From Hordeum vulgare subsp. vulgare (Eukaryota; Streptophyta; Magnoliopsida; Poales; Poaceae), in the NCBI RefSeq assembly GCF_904849725.1, contig NC_058518.1, forward strand, positions 504,357,225 to 504,421,224: DNA of 64,000 nucleotides, read 5' to 3'. Below are positions 45,365 to 55,920 of the stretch, one piece after another. A program made the translations under genes and the position numbers. Each line of letters starts with the position of its first letter. Position 1 is the stretch's first letter. The notes under the pieces are model-generated. The model saw only the letters and a program-made list of their open reading frames with translations. It searched no databases and had not been told where the DNA came from.

Positions 45365-46617
45365 CCTTGTGTGTTGTATGTTAACATAAGTGCTGGGATT
45401 CCTTTCCTTCAGTATGTCAAGGAGACGAACAACATTACCATATGAGTCGAAGAACGTCCCAAACCTTTCCTCCATAGCCTTCTACTTAGCCCTTCAAGCC
45501 TTCCCATATTGAATGTCATAATTCCATCTGACCTTCACTGCTTTCTGGATATGTTTTGCGTCCATATCTTTCTTCTCAACTATCTCAGTATACATGAGTT
45601 GCGCTATGAGAGTTCAACTCAAGTTTGGATGCCGAACCAACTTGTTTTTCCTCACACAATTATGTGGGACCACATTGATGACAACCCAGTGGATGACCAC
45701 GTGCCTGTGCACCTTCGCAGGACAACCTGTTTTAGCACAATTCACTGTATATTTTATTGGACTCGATATGTGTGTCCCAAAAACCCTCTGCGTAGACATA
45801 GCCCACTTTATCACTGCATACTTCAATTTTTTTTCTTTGTGTTAAACATAGCCCTGATCTATACTTGGTTCAGATTATATTTCCATGGAGTCTCATGGCC
45901 ATCATTGACAGTAATGCCGGCGGCTATGTCCTGATCCCATGCAGAAGGAATCGGTACCTCCACTTCATCCTCGGAATTTTCAGAATCCAGATCCTTCGCA
46001 AACCCATCCTCGCTCTCTTCCTCCATCACCCTCTGCATTTCATCGCCTTCCTCATCCACATCAGCAACACCAGAGCCAGCTAATAGTATCGACTGAATAC
46101 TCTGTCCAGTTTCATGACCACTACTAACATTGTGTGGCCCATAATATGACTCTTTCTCGGCTTGGCTAGCATCCACATCCGGTGGCTGTGACCCGGATAC
46201 ATAAATCTCATTAGCCACTTGACTACCCTGTCCTAGTTCATATCCCAAGTTGACTTGTACAAAATTCTCCTCCTTCGTCACTGGTTGCACTAGGGCATAT
46301 GGGTGGATTCTTCGGTCCCTGGAATGACTTAACAGGGACAACCAATGCTGGGTCCTATCTATCGGCATCAACTCCCACTTGACATTTTTACACGATTTGG
46401 TCCACAATGCATGTATAGTGACGGAACAGACTTCAGGATCCAACCCAAAACTAGTAGTCAACCAGTGCTTCAACTGCCTAATGTCCAGTCAGTCCGGGTC
46501 TAAAAGTGTCATGACGCCTTTTTAAAACTCACTAAGATCAACCCCCAACTCATTATATCGAACATTACCAGGGCCGTAATAAACAGTCAAACTTACGAAT
46601 TCAGATATTTTCACCTG
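45365..46617 (-). pseudogene. MuDR-type transposase, N-terminal half only
   Basis: The MuDR/MULE transposase moves Mutator-like elements. From right to left: VSLTVYYGPGNVRYNELGVD (after an apparent intron acceptor at about 46,617), LKHWLTTSFGLDPEVCSVTI, an acidic linker with ADVDEEGDEMQRVMEEESED, and the DNA-binding domain KYAVIKWAMSTQRVFGTH to TVNCAKTGCPAKVHRHV and VVPHNCVRKN, then LDILKERNPSTYVNIQ at the deletion point. One open frame of 204 codons (46,473-45,859) remains; other parts have stops or shifts. The DDE catalytic region and SWIM finger are absent. Confidence 0.85.
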
Positions 46618-46630
46618 TCAAACATTGTCA

Positions 46631-46773
46631 CACTACAACAAATGTGATAATCTATGACGCACATTCCATGATGATTCAGTGAAAAAACGTCACGGAATCA
46701 TCTTAATTTCACAAACTGTGACGTTTTTTTAGTGAATCGTCGTGGAATGGGCATCACAAATTATCACATTTGT
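46631..46773. mobile_element. Fold-back MITE with CACTACAACAAATG start
   Basis: About 40 bases at each end pair imperfectly (ACAAATGTGATAATC at the left; the inverse of GATTATCACATTTGT-like sequence at the right). A nested inner stem is formed by AAAAAACGTCAC and GTGACGTTTTTT. It sits just upstream of the transposase fragment, probably in its intron. Confidence 0.8.
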
Positions 46774-46879
46774 GATCAGTCTGTCATTATTCACAACGAA
46801 CAAATTTATACAAAAATAAACCTACGTACACTAAATAAACCAACACTAAAAAGAACCTACAGTAAAAAAATCGATATAC

Positions 46880-47455
46880 CTTCGACGCGTGTGTCCCCTT
46901 CTTCTTCCTCTCCACCTTCTTCCTCTCCACCACACCACCTCCTCACCATCCACACCTCCACCACCCCACCATAGCTCGTCCAAACAAACAAAAAACTACC
47001 CATGACACAAAATGAGACCGTAGGTAGGTCGATGAAGATGGGTATGATCTATTGTTTCAGCGGATTGAATAGGAAAATGGATGGAGGATGGAGGAGATCG
47101 GAGGGAGGCAAAATGAGGGAAGAAAAATGAGAGAGAGAAGAGGAGCGAGCGAGTGAGGACGAAGAAGGGCTCGGTCGGCCTTATCGAGGGGCTCTTCGGC
47201 CTCGTGGAGGCCGACAGGTCCTCTTCGGCCAGCCGTGGGCCGACAGCCGGCTCTTCGGCCACCCGCGGGCCGACGGGCTCTCTTCGGCCTCCCACCAGCC
47301 GACAGGACCCCCGTCGAGCCACCAGAGGCCGACGGGGTGCTAGTTTTGATTTTTTTTTCAATTTTCACATATGCTTTTCCAACTTACTATAAAATATGTA
47401 CACTTTTGAAAAAAAATAAAAAAACTGGATCACCCGTGCACTGTAACAAAACGTT
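46880..47455 (-). repeat. Right inverted arm of the Mutator-like element
   Basis: Mirror of 43,650-44,243, with one GTCGGCC palindrome unit instead of three. Divergence is visible but modest. Open frames in both arms are produced by the GC-rich repeats and are not called as genes. Confidence 0.8.
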
Positions 47456-47479
47456 GTTGTAGTATAACATACTGTACTG

Positions 47480-48930
47480 TACCGTGTTTAGCTCTTTTAT
47501 TATCAGTTTAAAAAGCACAGATAAACATAGTGAAAACAAGTCGGACCACCCGTGGATTGTAACAAATTGTTATTGTAGTATGACATAGTGTACTGTACCG
47601 TGTTGTTATTGTAGTAGAAAAAAGAACAATTTTAAAATGGCAAACAAAATTGGAAATGTCAGAAAGTTATTTGATTAAGTGTTTTACTGGAAACATTTAT
47701 TTTGTAACTCAAACATTTTCATAAATTCTATTTTGAAAAACAATATTCTTTTTGGAAAAGTAAACATATTTTCAAACTGTGATTTGTTTCTTAAACTTTA
47801 TCTTTTTAGAATATGTGAACAAATTTAGAAAGCAGGAATATTCTGAGTTTGTGAACAAAAGATAAACATGTGATTTGTTTTTAAATTTGCGAACAAATTT
47901 TGAAAATCATAAATATTTCCTGAAATGGGACTTTTTTCAAATTTCAAAACAAAAATTGGAGACGCGGACATATTTTAAACTCCCGAAGAAAATTTACAAA
48001 CACAAATATTTTTTGAAACTCATGAAAAATTTATGAAAGTAGGACATCTTTAGAAACTCCAAATAAAAAAGTGAACTGTATTTTTCAAATTGTGAACAAT
48101 TTTAAATAAAGGGAACATTTTTAACGCCGAAACATGTTTAGAAAATGGATGAAATTTTGAACAAAAGCATTCGCACCATTATTTGAAAGTCGATGAAATT
48201 TTTAACAAAAGAATTCACACTATATTTTGAAAATACAAGAACATTTTCCAAAAGCCGAGAACTTCTTTCAAATTTATGAAAAAGTTTGAAAAACGACATT
48301 TTTTTGAAATTAAAAAATTTGACAAAGGCAAGAACATGTTTTGAATTTTAAGAACAATTTTCGAACACGAACTTTGTTTAAAAAAGTTAAAAATAACCTT
48401 GGAAAATACATAGGAAAAAAGGAACAGAAAACGAAAAAAATAAAAGAAAAGGGAACAATTTTTGAAACTTGTGAACAATTGATAAAACTGGTACATCTTT
48501 GGAAACTCCAGAAAAAATAAAAACATGAACATTTTTCTGATTTGCGAAGAAATTTTTGAAACTTGTGAACAATTTATCAAACTGGGACATCTTTTGAAAC
48601 TTCAATAAAAAGAAAAATGTGAACATTTTCCGCAATTTGTAAACAAACTTTGAAAATGGAAAATTTGTTTTAAGGCCACAACATTTTTAAAAAATATAAA
48701 AAAAATTGAACAAAAGCAATCATAACATGGTTTTTTGTAAAAGAAGTACAATTTTTGAAAATACAGAATATTTTCTGAATTTACAAACATTTTTTTGAAA
48801 CGCCTTTTTTGGAATTTGGAACATTTTTTAAAAGCGAGAACATTATTCGAAATTTATGATTAATTTTTGAACATGAATTTAGTTTTAAAAGATAAAAATA
48901 ACCATGAAAAATAATAAGGAAAAATAAAGA
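47480..48930. repeat. Long AT-rich degenerate repeat, GAACATTTTT family
   Basis: More than 40 loose copies of GAACATTTT / GAAAATTTGTGAAC phrases. Two closer copies flank 48,470-48,560 (AACTTGTGAACAATT with ACTGG-ACATCTTT). No coding sense. Confidence 0.7.
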
Positions 48931-50151
48931 GAAAATAATATATTACTGGGGAGAAAATAAAAAATCAATAGGAAAAAAGAGAAAAAAGAAAAACCAAAAA
49001 GAAACTGAAAAAAGGTTCAGATTCCCAAAACAAGAAAATACCGGCTGAAACCTTCTAGCAGGTTCCGAAAACCAGGATATGTGGAGAGCTTCTAATGGGT
49101 TGGACAGGAAATGTTTTGAATGTTTTTCGAAAACACGAATAGTTTTGGAAATTCGGACGTACTGTGCAAAGCTGGAAGTGGGCCGGTCCATATAGCATCA
49201 TTTGCAGCCTTGCCCCGGTGCGAAGCCTTGACAATTCACCGCATCGAGCGGGGAATAGGGTTTTCCTGTATTTCACACATTCAGAAATTGACAACTTAAG
49301 CTGGACTTCAGGGGTAACTGTTATTCACAAGCCCGTCCTTTCATGCTACTGATTGAATGCATTAACCATCTTAACTTACCAGTCAAATTCCTTGCAAAAA
49401 ATAATAATTTACCAGTCAAATTCTCCACATCTGACATGTGGTAATTTTTGCTGTCCTATATATGATTGCGCCGGCTAGTGATTTGGAGGAAGAATTCGGT
49501 GTATTTTGTCCATGTATAGTAGTATGCATCCCTCATAGAATCTTGATAGTAGTATGCCTTCCCGGGGTTCTTAACTCCGTGCCCTAGGGTTCCTGGCTCC
49601 TTTCCTTGGGGCCGCATGATGGTGGCGGTGGCGTCCTTCCAGGATGACGACGGTGTAGGGTTCCACGATTATGGCAGCGGCGTGCTTGAGGATCGCAACA
49701 GGAAATAGATTGAAGGAGTATATCACCCTCACGTCCTACCGACGGTACCTAGAGGAGCAAGACAATGGTGGCGGACAGTTCCGCAATGGCGGTGGCTGCG
49801 TGCTTCAGGATCAAGGGAGTTTTTGGTTCAAGAGAAGTCATAGCGTATGTTTTTTTCATTGTGTGGGAAGTGATGTGGGAAAAAACAATGGAAGAGGGTG
49901 GTGGGAGGTGAGGCGGAAAAAAAGCAGACAAAAATAAACCGATGAGGAGAAACTATCAACTCTTATTTTACGAGTACAGACTTTGACAGTTTTCTAGTAT
50001 ATTGATACCTATCCATTTGACTTACTCAGGCTGAACAAAAGTCATGCAATCTAGAATCTTGTATTAGCTTTCGAGCTGTCTCCCATGATATTTAAAAATA
50101 TAGATAGGAAAACATACATATATTTAAGGTTCATCTTGATGATACAAACTA
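48931..50151. other. No gene recognised
   Basis: At 49,040-49,080 there is a phrase related to the 40.5-kb tandem repeat. The 49,560-49,920 part is GC-rich with short open frames and GTAGGGTTCC / CTAGGGTTCC repeats, but no recognisable protein. Confidence 0.4.
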
Positions 50152-50199
50152 CCCCCTCTGTACATTAATTTAAGAGCGTTCAGATCACCACGGAGGGAG
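50152..50199. mobile_element. 48-bp deletion derivative of a Stowaway MITE
   Basis: TA, CCCCCTCTGTACATTAATTT ... CACCACGGAGGGAG, TA. Both ends of the TAAGAGCGTT family remain but one internal arm is gone. Confidence 0.75.
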
Positions 50200-51289
50200 T
50201 AATATGTACTGACTTGAAATCTTGTTGCTTCTATTTCTTCCTTCTAATAAAAGTCAATCTAAGTAGAGAGTTTCAAGAGGCACTATTCGCAATAGATAAA
50301 TTAATCACTTTCCATTTACTTTTTAGTGTATGTGCATTGCCAAGACTTTTGTTAAAATTGTATACAAATTATATTATATATTACTATTTAGTTGGATTAT
50401 GTGACTAATTTTTGTGATTTAACACAACATTATAATTACAAAAAATGTATGTGAAGAATGAGTTATAAATAAGTAAAAATATTTAATATAAATAAGTGAA
50501 GTGTGTTAGTGAAAAAAAGTTGAAATACACTTCGCCCACATGTTTGGGTTGACAGTGGCGTCGTCCTCCTTAAAGAGGTCGAAAGTGCCCCCGAGGGAGT
50601 GTTGCATGACGCGTGGGTGGCTTTTGTCGAGGGTAAAACACTGGGGCAGCAGCCAAATCTCGGCCATGGCGGTGGAAGAGGAGGCGACAGACGTTTTTTA
50701 GGCCCTGTTTGGATCATCGTTTGTCTTTCAAATACACTTGTAAAAAATACACAACTGCAGACGTCGTTTTATTTCCAAGTAACATTTACACAGCGACCGG
50801 TATGTTACAGGTGTAAGTTATACACCTTTATATTAAAATACATTCAATCCAAACACGACCTTAATAATTGTTTTATCATTATAATATATAGTGAACAAAA
50901 TTTAAATTGTAATTGAACATTTTGATAATATACATTGAATTTTTTAATACACAATGAATTTTTTTATAATGCACAATAAATATTTCTTAATATAGGATGT
51001 ATTTTTTAATAATATATGATGAGATTTTCATATAATACACAAAAAGGAGGAAATGGAAGACAGAGAAAACAAAGAAAAATGGAACCAGAACAGAAATAAA
51101 AACGAAAAAAGGGAACAAAACATAACCGTAAGAAGAAAAAATGGCCTATAAGAAAAACAGAAAGGAAACCCACCTAGAAAACAGGAAAGGAAGCATAAGT
51201 GATCAAAGATCACGCGAGACCGTTAATGGGCCAGCCCAACCGGAGGCTCTCCTGAGTGAAGCAATGACTATTTGACGCGTGCCGGCGGC
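50200..51289. other. AT-rich spacer with one MITE, no gene
   Basis: Apart from the MITE at 50,701-50,860 the stretch is AT-rich, with a small GC-rich patch at 50,520-50,690. Confidence 0.45.
50701..50860. mobile_element. Tourist-like MITE with TTA duplication (160 bp)
   Basis: GGCCCTGTTTGGATCAT at the left and CAATCCAAACACGACC at the right are imperfect inverses, flanked by TTA on both sides. Related to the larger element starting at 55,318. Confidence 0.8.
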
Positions 51290-51475
51290 AAATATAGTTA
51301 ACCACAACACACACCCCGTGTTGCACACCACAACGCCCCGCCACGCGTTACCCCGACCGAGCCGGATATAACCCCTCTGGGCCTCTGCTTCCGTGCCACG
51401 AGTAGACATTCATGCCGCCAGAAGAGAAACAGAGTACGCTACTCTCACAGGAACCCACAGACGCCATAGACGATC
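51290..51475 (+). promoter_or_regulatory. Relic of an ISU1 promoter and leader
   Basis: CGCCACGCGTTACCCCGACC and GAGCCGGATATAACCCC match the sequence before the ISU1 exon at 63,500-63,545 (CGCCACGCGTCACCCCGACC, GTATAAACCC), and the leader match continues to the start codon position. The TATA motif has changed. Confidence 0.65.
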
Positions 51476-51785
51476 ACGACGATAGGCTGGTTGACGCGAT
51501 TGGGATACGCCTTACGGCCAGTGGGGACTCCCCCGAAGCGGCTGCATTGGGGGCGGGTGGCGGTGAGGAGGGGGTACCACGAGCTGGTGATGGACCACTA
51601 CAACAACCCGCGCAACGTGGGGACGTTCGACAAGGACGACACCGACGTTTCCATCGGGCTCGTCGACACGTTTGCCTGTAGGGACGTCATGAATATGCAG
51701 ATCCACGTCGAGCAGGCCCGTGACAGGATTGTCGATGCCAACTTCAAGAGCATCGGCTGCGGCTCTGCCATCACATCCTCCTTCG
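51476..51785 (+). pseudogene. ISU1/IscU first-exon pseudogene
   Basis: Duplicate of the ISU1 exon at 63,669. From RRGYHELVMDHYNNPRNVG to GCGSAIT the protein sense follows the intact copy closely. The initiator ATG is ACG here (51,476-51,478); about 15 bases of the presequence are missing; and the conserved ACGD around the metal/cysteine ligand reads ACRD. The splice donor after SSF is also lost (GT changed), and reading continues into unrelated codons until a stop near 51,857. No later exons were seen. The Cys residues themselves survive, except that Cys89 of the intact copy is Asn here (DANFK). Confidence 0.9.
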
Positions 51786-51859
51786 CCCGCGAGCAGACAA
51801 AGAGCTCCCTGAGTATTTTTCCTCTACTAGCTAGTCCTCTTTATATTCCTCTCTGGTGA

Positions 51860-52213
51860 ATTTGCGTTTATGTTCAGGCGTAATTAAATTTCGCACTGCA
51901 CTGAATCAGTACTCACGAGACAACAAGAGCTTATCTGCACCCAGTTCCATGCGTTTAAAAAATAATCATATCGATATGTAAGCCTAGATGAAGCTGTTTT
52001 CATTCATGATTACGATTGTCACAAAAATTTATTAGTTCACACCCAACTATCTGTATTTTTTCCATATCCTAAGAAAACCTGGAAAAAACTGATAAGCCAA
52101 AAAGCATCTAAAAGTAAAAAACGCATGAAGACATAAATAAAATTCAAAAAGAGCCTCCCAAACCGTAACACGTGACACGAGCTGAAAGGCTCACGAAGGA
52201 GTACTATTGACTA
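51860..52213. other. AT-rich spacer, no gene
   Basis: Sequence after the ISU1 relic; no second exon of ISU1 was found. Confidence 0.45.
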
Positions 52214-52375
52214 CTCCCTCCGTTCTTAAATATAAGTCTTTTTAAAGATTTCATTAAAGGACTACATACGAAGCAAAATGAATGAATTTATACTCTAAAA
52301 TATGTCTATATACATCCGTATGTAGTCCTTTTAGTGAAAACTTTTAAAAAAACTTATATTTAGGAATGAAGGAAG
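52214..52375. mobile_element. Stowaway-type MITE, complete (162 bp)
   Basis: TA, CTCCCTCCGTTCTTAAATAT ... TATATTTAGGAATGAAGGAAG, TA, with the internal inverted pair GGACTACATACGAAG / CGTATGTAGTCC. Same family as the one at 26,865. Confidence 0.9.
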
Positions 52376-52503
52376 TACTTGTTTCCTAAAAGGGAAATTA
52401 TAAAAAAGAAGGGTGATGGGTGTATGGCCCCCTAAAGCTAGAGGCTTGTCAAACAATGGTCCGATCAAACACTACGTGGCAGAACAAACCATCATTTTGG
52501 TTA

Positions 52504-53443
52504 GAACATCTCTAACACATCATGTATACGCTTATCCCACAAAAATTGTTTAAGATATTCTGTAAACAAAATTTACGGGATGGCGAACGCTGCGAACGAA
52601 CTTATCTCGTAAAAAATGTTCCCGATCAAATATAAAGCCCAGTCGTGAGTAATTGAATTTGCAATAAGGTCATGAAAAATAGCATAAACCCCTAAAAGTG
52701 TAATTTAAAGTACAATTGGATCCTCATGGCCATGGTCGCACCGGATGATCTCACATGGGCTCTTCCTTCGACGCGAGCAGGGGCTCCTCTCTATAGGTCG
52801 TCGTGGCCGAAGCCAGTCCCAGCTGACCCCTACGAGGAGAGCGGTTGTGAAGCTTTGGGGAGGATTCGTTGCCGGGGACGAGCTCGCGGGCTGCTTAAGT
52901 TCCGCCACCAGGGGTCGCCGTGGGTGAACCTCCCTAGAGGGAGCCGGTGGCGGTTCGACGGGGCCGTTGGCGAGACATTCGGGGAGCTAGGTAATCGTGT
53001 TGCGTTTGTGTTGGAGCTCCTGGCCATGGCGGCGCCAACCACATCCATGGCAGAGCTTGCACGGCCACCCGAGACATGAATTCGAGCTCTGCTAGCCTAG
53101 CGGAGGTGGCGGCCGCAGCTCGCGACTGTTGGGACGGCGACGGCGGCTCGCGGTGGCCGTTGACGTCAAGTTGTTATGGAGAGTTGGCATGGAGGCGCGT
53201 GGGAAAGGCCGTGATGGGAGCTGAAACTTTCCTCCTGCCAACCGTTGTTTGTTTTAAAGGTCCCTGTAAAACGAGGTAGAAATCCTACATATATAGAGGA
53301 AACGGCTCGAAATATGGAGGATTAGATAAAAAAAATTACAAGATGAACAATTTTGTTGCATCTATTTGGCAGACGCTCTCATCCTGTAAACGGACGGTTA
53401 TTTTAGCTGATGGCCACTTTTGAACGATCCGGTAGAGAAGCTC
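52504..53443. mobile_element. Harbinger-like element with GC-rich passenger (940 bp)
   Basis: The left end GAACATCTCTAACACATC and right end GATCCGGTAGAGAAGCTC are imperfect inverses, with TTA on both sides. The interior (52,720-53,270) is GC-rich with an open frame starting MAMVAPDDLTWALPSTRAGA; no known domain. Confidence 0.6.
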
Positions 53444-53446
53444 TTA

Positions 53447-54466
53447 GAGTATCTATAGTGAGACACGGCCGCCCTATTATTGATCGGTCACAAAATTTCG
53501 ACCCAACTGGGTCTCTCAAACCAACCCAAATATGAGGCGGATATAGGAGAGCCCGAACACACCAGCCTAGCCCGCACTGGCCTGCATCGATCCCACATAT
53601 ATTCATTCTCATCCACTCATCGAACCAAATCCTAGCCACTTCAATCCACTCCCCTCAACTCCTATCCGCCACCCAAACTCACATCCAACGATCTTCGTCC
53701 TTCTCTCACATGGCGGGTAGTGGATCCGAGTCCTTCACCTTCAGATCCATCGACCACACACTTATCCCACGCAACTCCGAGGGGGAGATGGCACTCCGTC
53801 TTGCAGCGTCAAGGAGCCATTCCCTCGGACAACCGGTGCCTGGATCTGGCATCACAGCGGAGGCGATGCGGTCTGTCTGGCGTCTGAACGTCATGGAGGA
53901 CGCGCAACCCCTCCGTTGGCGTGCCGAGGATGAACCTTGGGCGTCCTCGGACGCTAACATGGCGTGTTGTGCCCCGTCGTGCTAGGCAGCGGGCGCGGGA
54001 GGCGGCGGAGGCCCTCGCGGCGGTGGGCGTTGGAGAGGCGGAGTTACGCTCTCCGACGATCCGTATAATGCACAGGTGCCGACGCCACAACCGCGTCGTG
54101 GTTGACATCGTCTCCTGACGGGATGGATCCATCATCGACGTGACATCCACCGACATCGTTCGGGTCACGGGCTCGACGAGGAAGACTAGGGCATGGGAGA
54201 CGGCGGGAGCTCGATTCCCGTGGGCCGGCTAGTATCCCATGTCCTACTCTACCTCGCCCGCGATCGGACCGACACTATGAGGGGTACAACCGATCGTCAG
54301 AAATCGGCACGATGGGGAGGGATGAAATACAGATTTAAGGTTTCTAAGTTGAGGTGTCCGGTTGTAAAATGCATTATTTGAAACGTGACCGACCAGTGTC
54401 TGTAGACGTCTGGAGACATCTGGCGGGCGTTTGAAGGGTCGAATATACAAAGTACGTTAGATGCTC
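53447..54466. mobile_element. Second Harbinger-like element adjoining the first
   Basis: The left end GAGTATCTATAGTGAG and, inverted, the right end GAGCATCTAACGTAC. Flanks are TTA and TAA, so the TSD is imperfect. The GC-rich interior has an open frame starting MAGSGSESFTFRSIDHTLIP, not recognised. Confidence 0.45.
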
Positions 54467-54469
54467 TAA

Positions 54470-54595
54470 GAGCATCTACAGCCGGACCCCTCATACGCCC
54501 GCGGATGCGCCCAGTGAGTGACCGAACAGGAGAGAGAAGAAAAAAATAACCCAACCGGACTCCTCATATTGTCCTTATTTATCTTCGTGAGAGGC
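54470..54595. mobile_element. Left end of a third Harbinger-like element
   Basis: GAGCATCTACAGCCGGACCC directly after TAA starts another terminus of the same kind, which is cut off by the GAGAGGCAC repeats. Confidence 0.35.
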
Positions 54596-54599
54596 ACAC

Positions 54600-55310
54600 C
54601 CATGATTGAGGGCAGAAACAAAATCACGCCTCTCATAAAAAAAATAGAAAATGAATAGTTTGATGCCCCGAATCACGCCTCACCGGAAAAAATAAGGCAT
54701 TTTTTTATGAGAGGCGTGATTTTGTTTCTATCCTTATTTGTGTGGTGCGTAGTTTTGCCTTCGTCGGAGGCATTTTCTGGTGCGTAGTGATCCATGGCAG
54801 AAACAAAATCACGCCTCTCATAAAAAAACACAAAATGCCTTATTTTTTTCCTTTTCGAGAGGCTCGGCCGCGCCTCTCGTGAAGGCAAAATCGTGCCTCT
54901 CGCGAAAGCAAAATCGTGCCTTTCGCGGAAGCAAAACCGTATCTCTCGTAAAAAAACTTATTTTTCGTTTCCGAGAGGCACGGTCATGCCTCTCGTGAAG
55001 ACAAAATCGTGTCTTTTATGGAAGCAAAACCGTGCCTCTTATAAAAAAATTAGAAAACACATTTTTTTGCAATATTTTATTTTTTTCGTAAAAAAACTAA
55101 GAAGGACGGGTGAAAAACCGAAATACATTTTTTAAAAATAATAATAATAATTTAAAAAACCGAAAACGCGTATGAAAAAATTTAAAAATTGAAATCCGAA
55201 GAAAGCGTCCAGAGCGCGACATATGACGATGGTTGAGAACGCGCCAAGTGACGACATGTGGTAGTGCTCGCTGCGAATCTCTCAAAAGAGGGCTCGGTAA
55301 CTAGTGACTC
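54600..55310. mobile_element. Mutator-like element (copy 2), inverted relative of 41.4-42.0 kb
   Basis: Carries the same GAGAGGCACG / GCAAAATCGTGCC repeats. Its right flank matches in inverted order: TGTCGCGCTCT, CGCGTTTTCGGTTTTT and CGGTTTTTCACC all recur at 41,480-41,590. The end GTTACCGAGCCC-like sequence corresponds to ATTAGCGAGCGC of copy 1. Confidence 0.55.
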
Positions 55311-55920
55311 CCTCTTAGGCCCCGTTTGGTTCGTCGTTTTAAGGCCCAATACACCTGTAAAATATACACCTGTAAAATAAAAAAGGATGGGCCTCGCGTT
55401 GCTGCTTGGCATGTTGTTTTTGGGCTGTAAATTTTGCACCGGTTTTCTCGTTTACACCTGGATTAGGCCGGTATTCGATACAGACCATTTTTCATCGTTT
55501 CGTCGCCTCCGTCCGCTCGATCCAGATCTCGCTCGATCCGCCACTCCTTCCCCCCTCCCCCCTCCGCGTCTCCTATCTCGCCGTTGTCAGAGGCTCCGAC
55601 CGACGAAAGCTTGCCTCGATCTAGGAACGGCGGCGGCGGGGCAACTCTCCGTATGGTGGCAGTGAGGTGGTGGGCGACGGCGAGGGCCGCAGGCGAGCGT
55701 GGTGGGCGGCGGAGGACTCGGAGGTGGGTCAGCGGCCGTTGGCGTCGCCCATGGCCGTGTACGACGTGACCGGCATGGACGGCGCCCGGTTGAGCGCCGA
55801 CGACCTGCCGCCTTCCTTCGCGATTCTGGTGCGCAGGACGCCCTCGTAAATCTTGCTCCAGTTCATTTCATCGTCCTCCACCTCGGCTTCCTGCTTTTTT
55901 TGCGTCGAAATATCAGAGCT

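Larger units (their letters stand above)
43650..47455. mobile_element. Mutator-like element with ~600-bp inverted terminal arms
   Basis: The left arm 43,650-44,243 and right arm 46,880-47,455 are inverted relatives: ACTGGATTTTTTTTTCAAAA, the GTCGGCC palindrome zone, GATCATACCCATC, and the GGTGTGGATGGTGAGGAGG zone appear in mirror order. Between them are a plus-strand GRF zinc-finger ORF and a minus-strand MuDR-type transposase N-terminal half, tail to tail, joined near 45,362. The catalytic half of the transposase is gone, so it is a deletion derivative. Confidence 0.75.

Noticed and set aside
51412..51681. Alternative start at the ATG at 51,412 for the ISU1 relic
   Set aside because: That frame is not the ISU1 frame; it reads through the exon homology in another phase.
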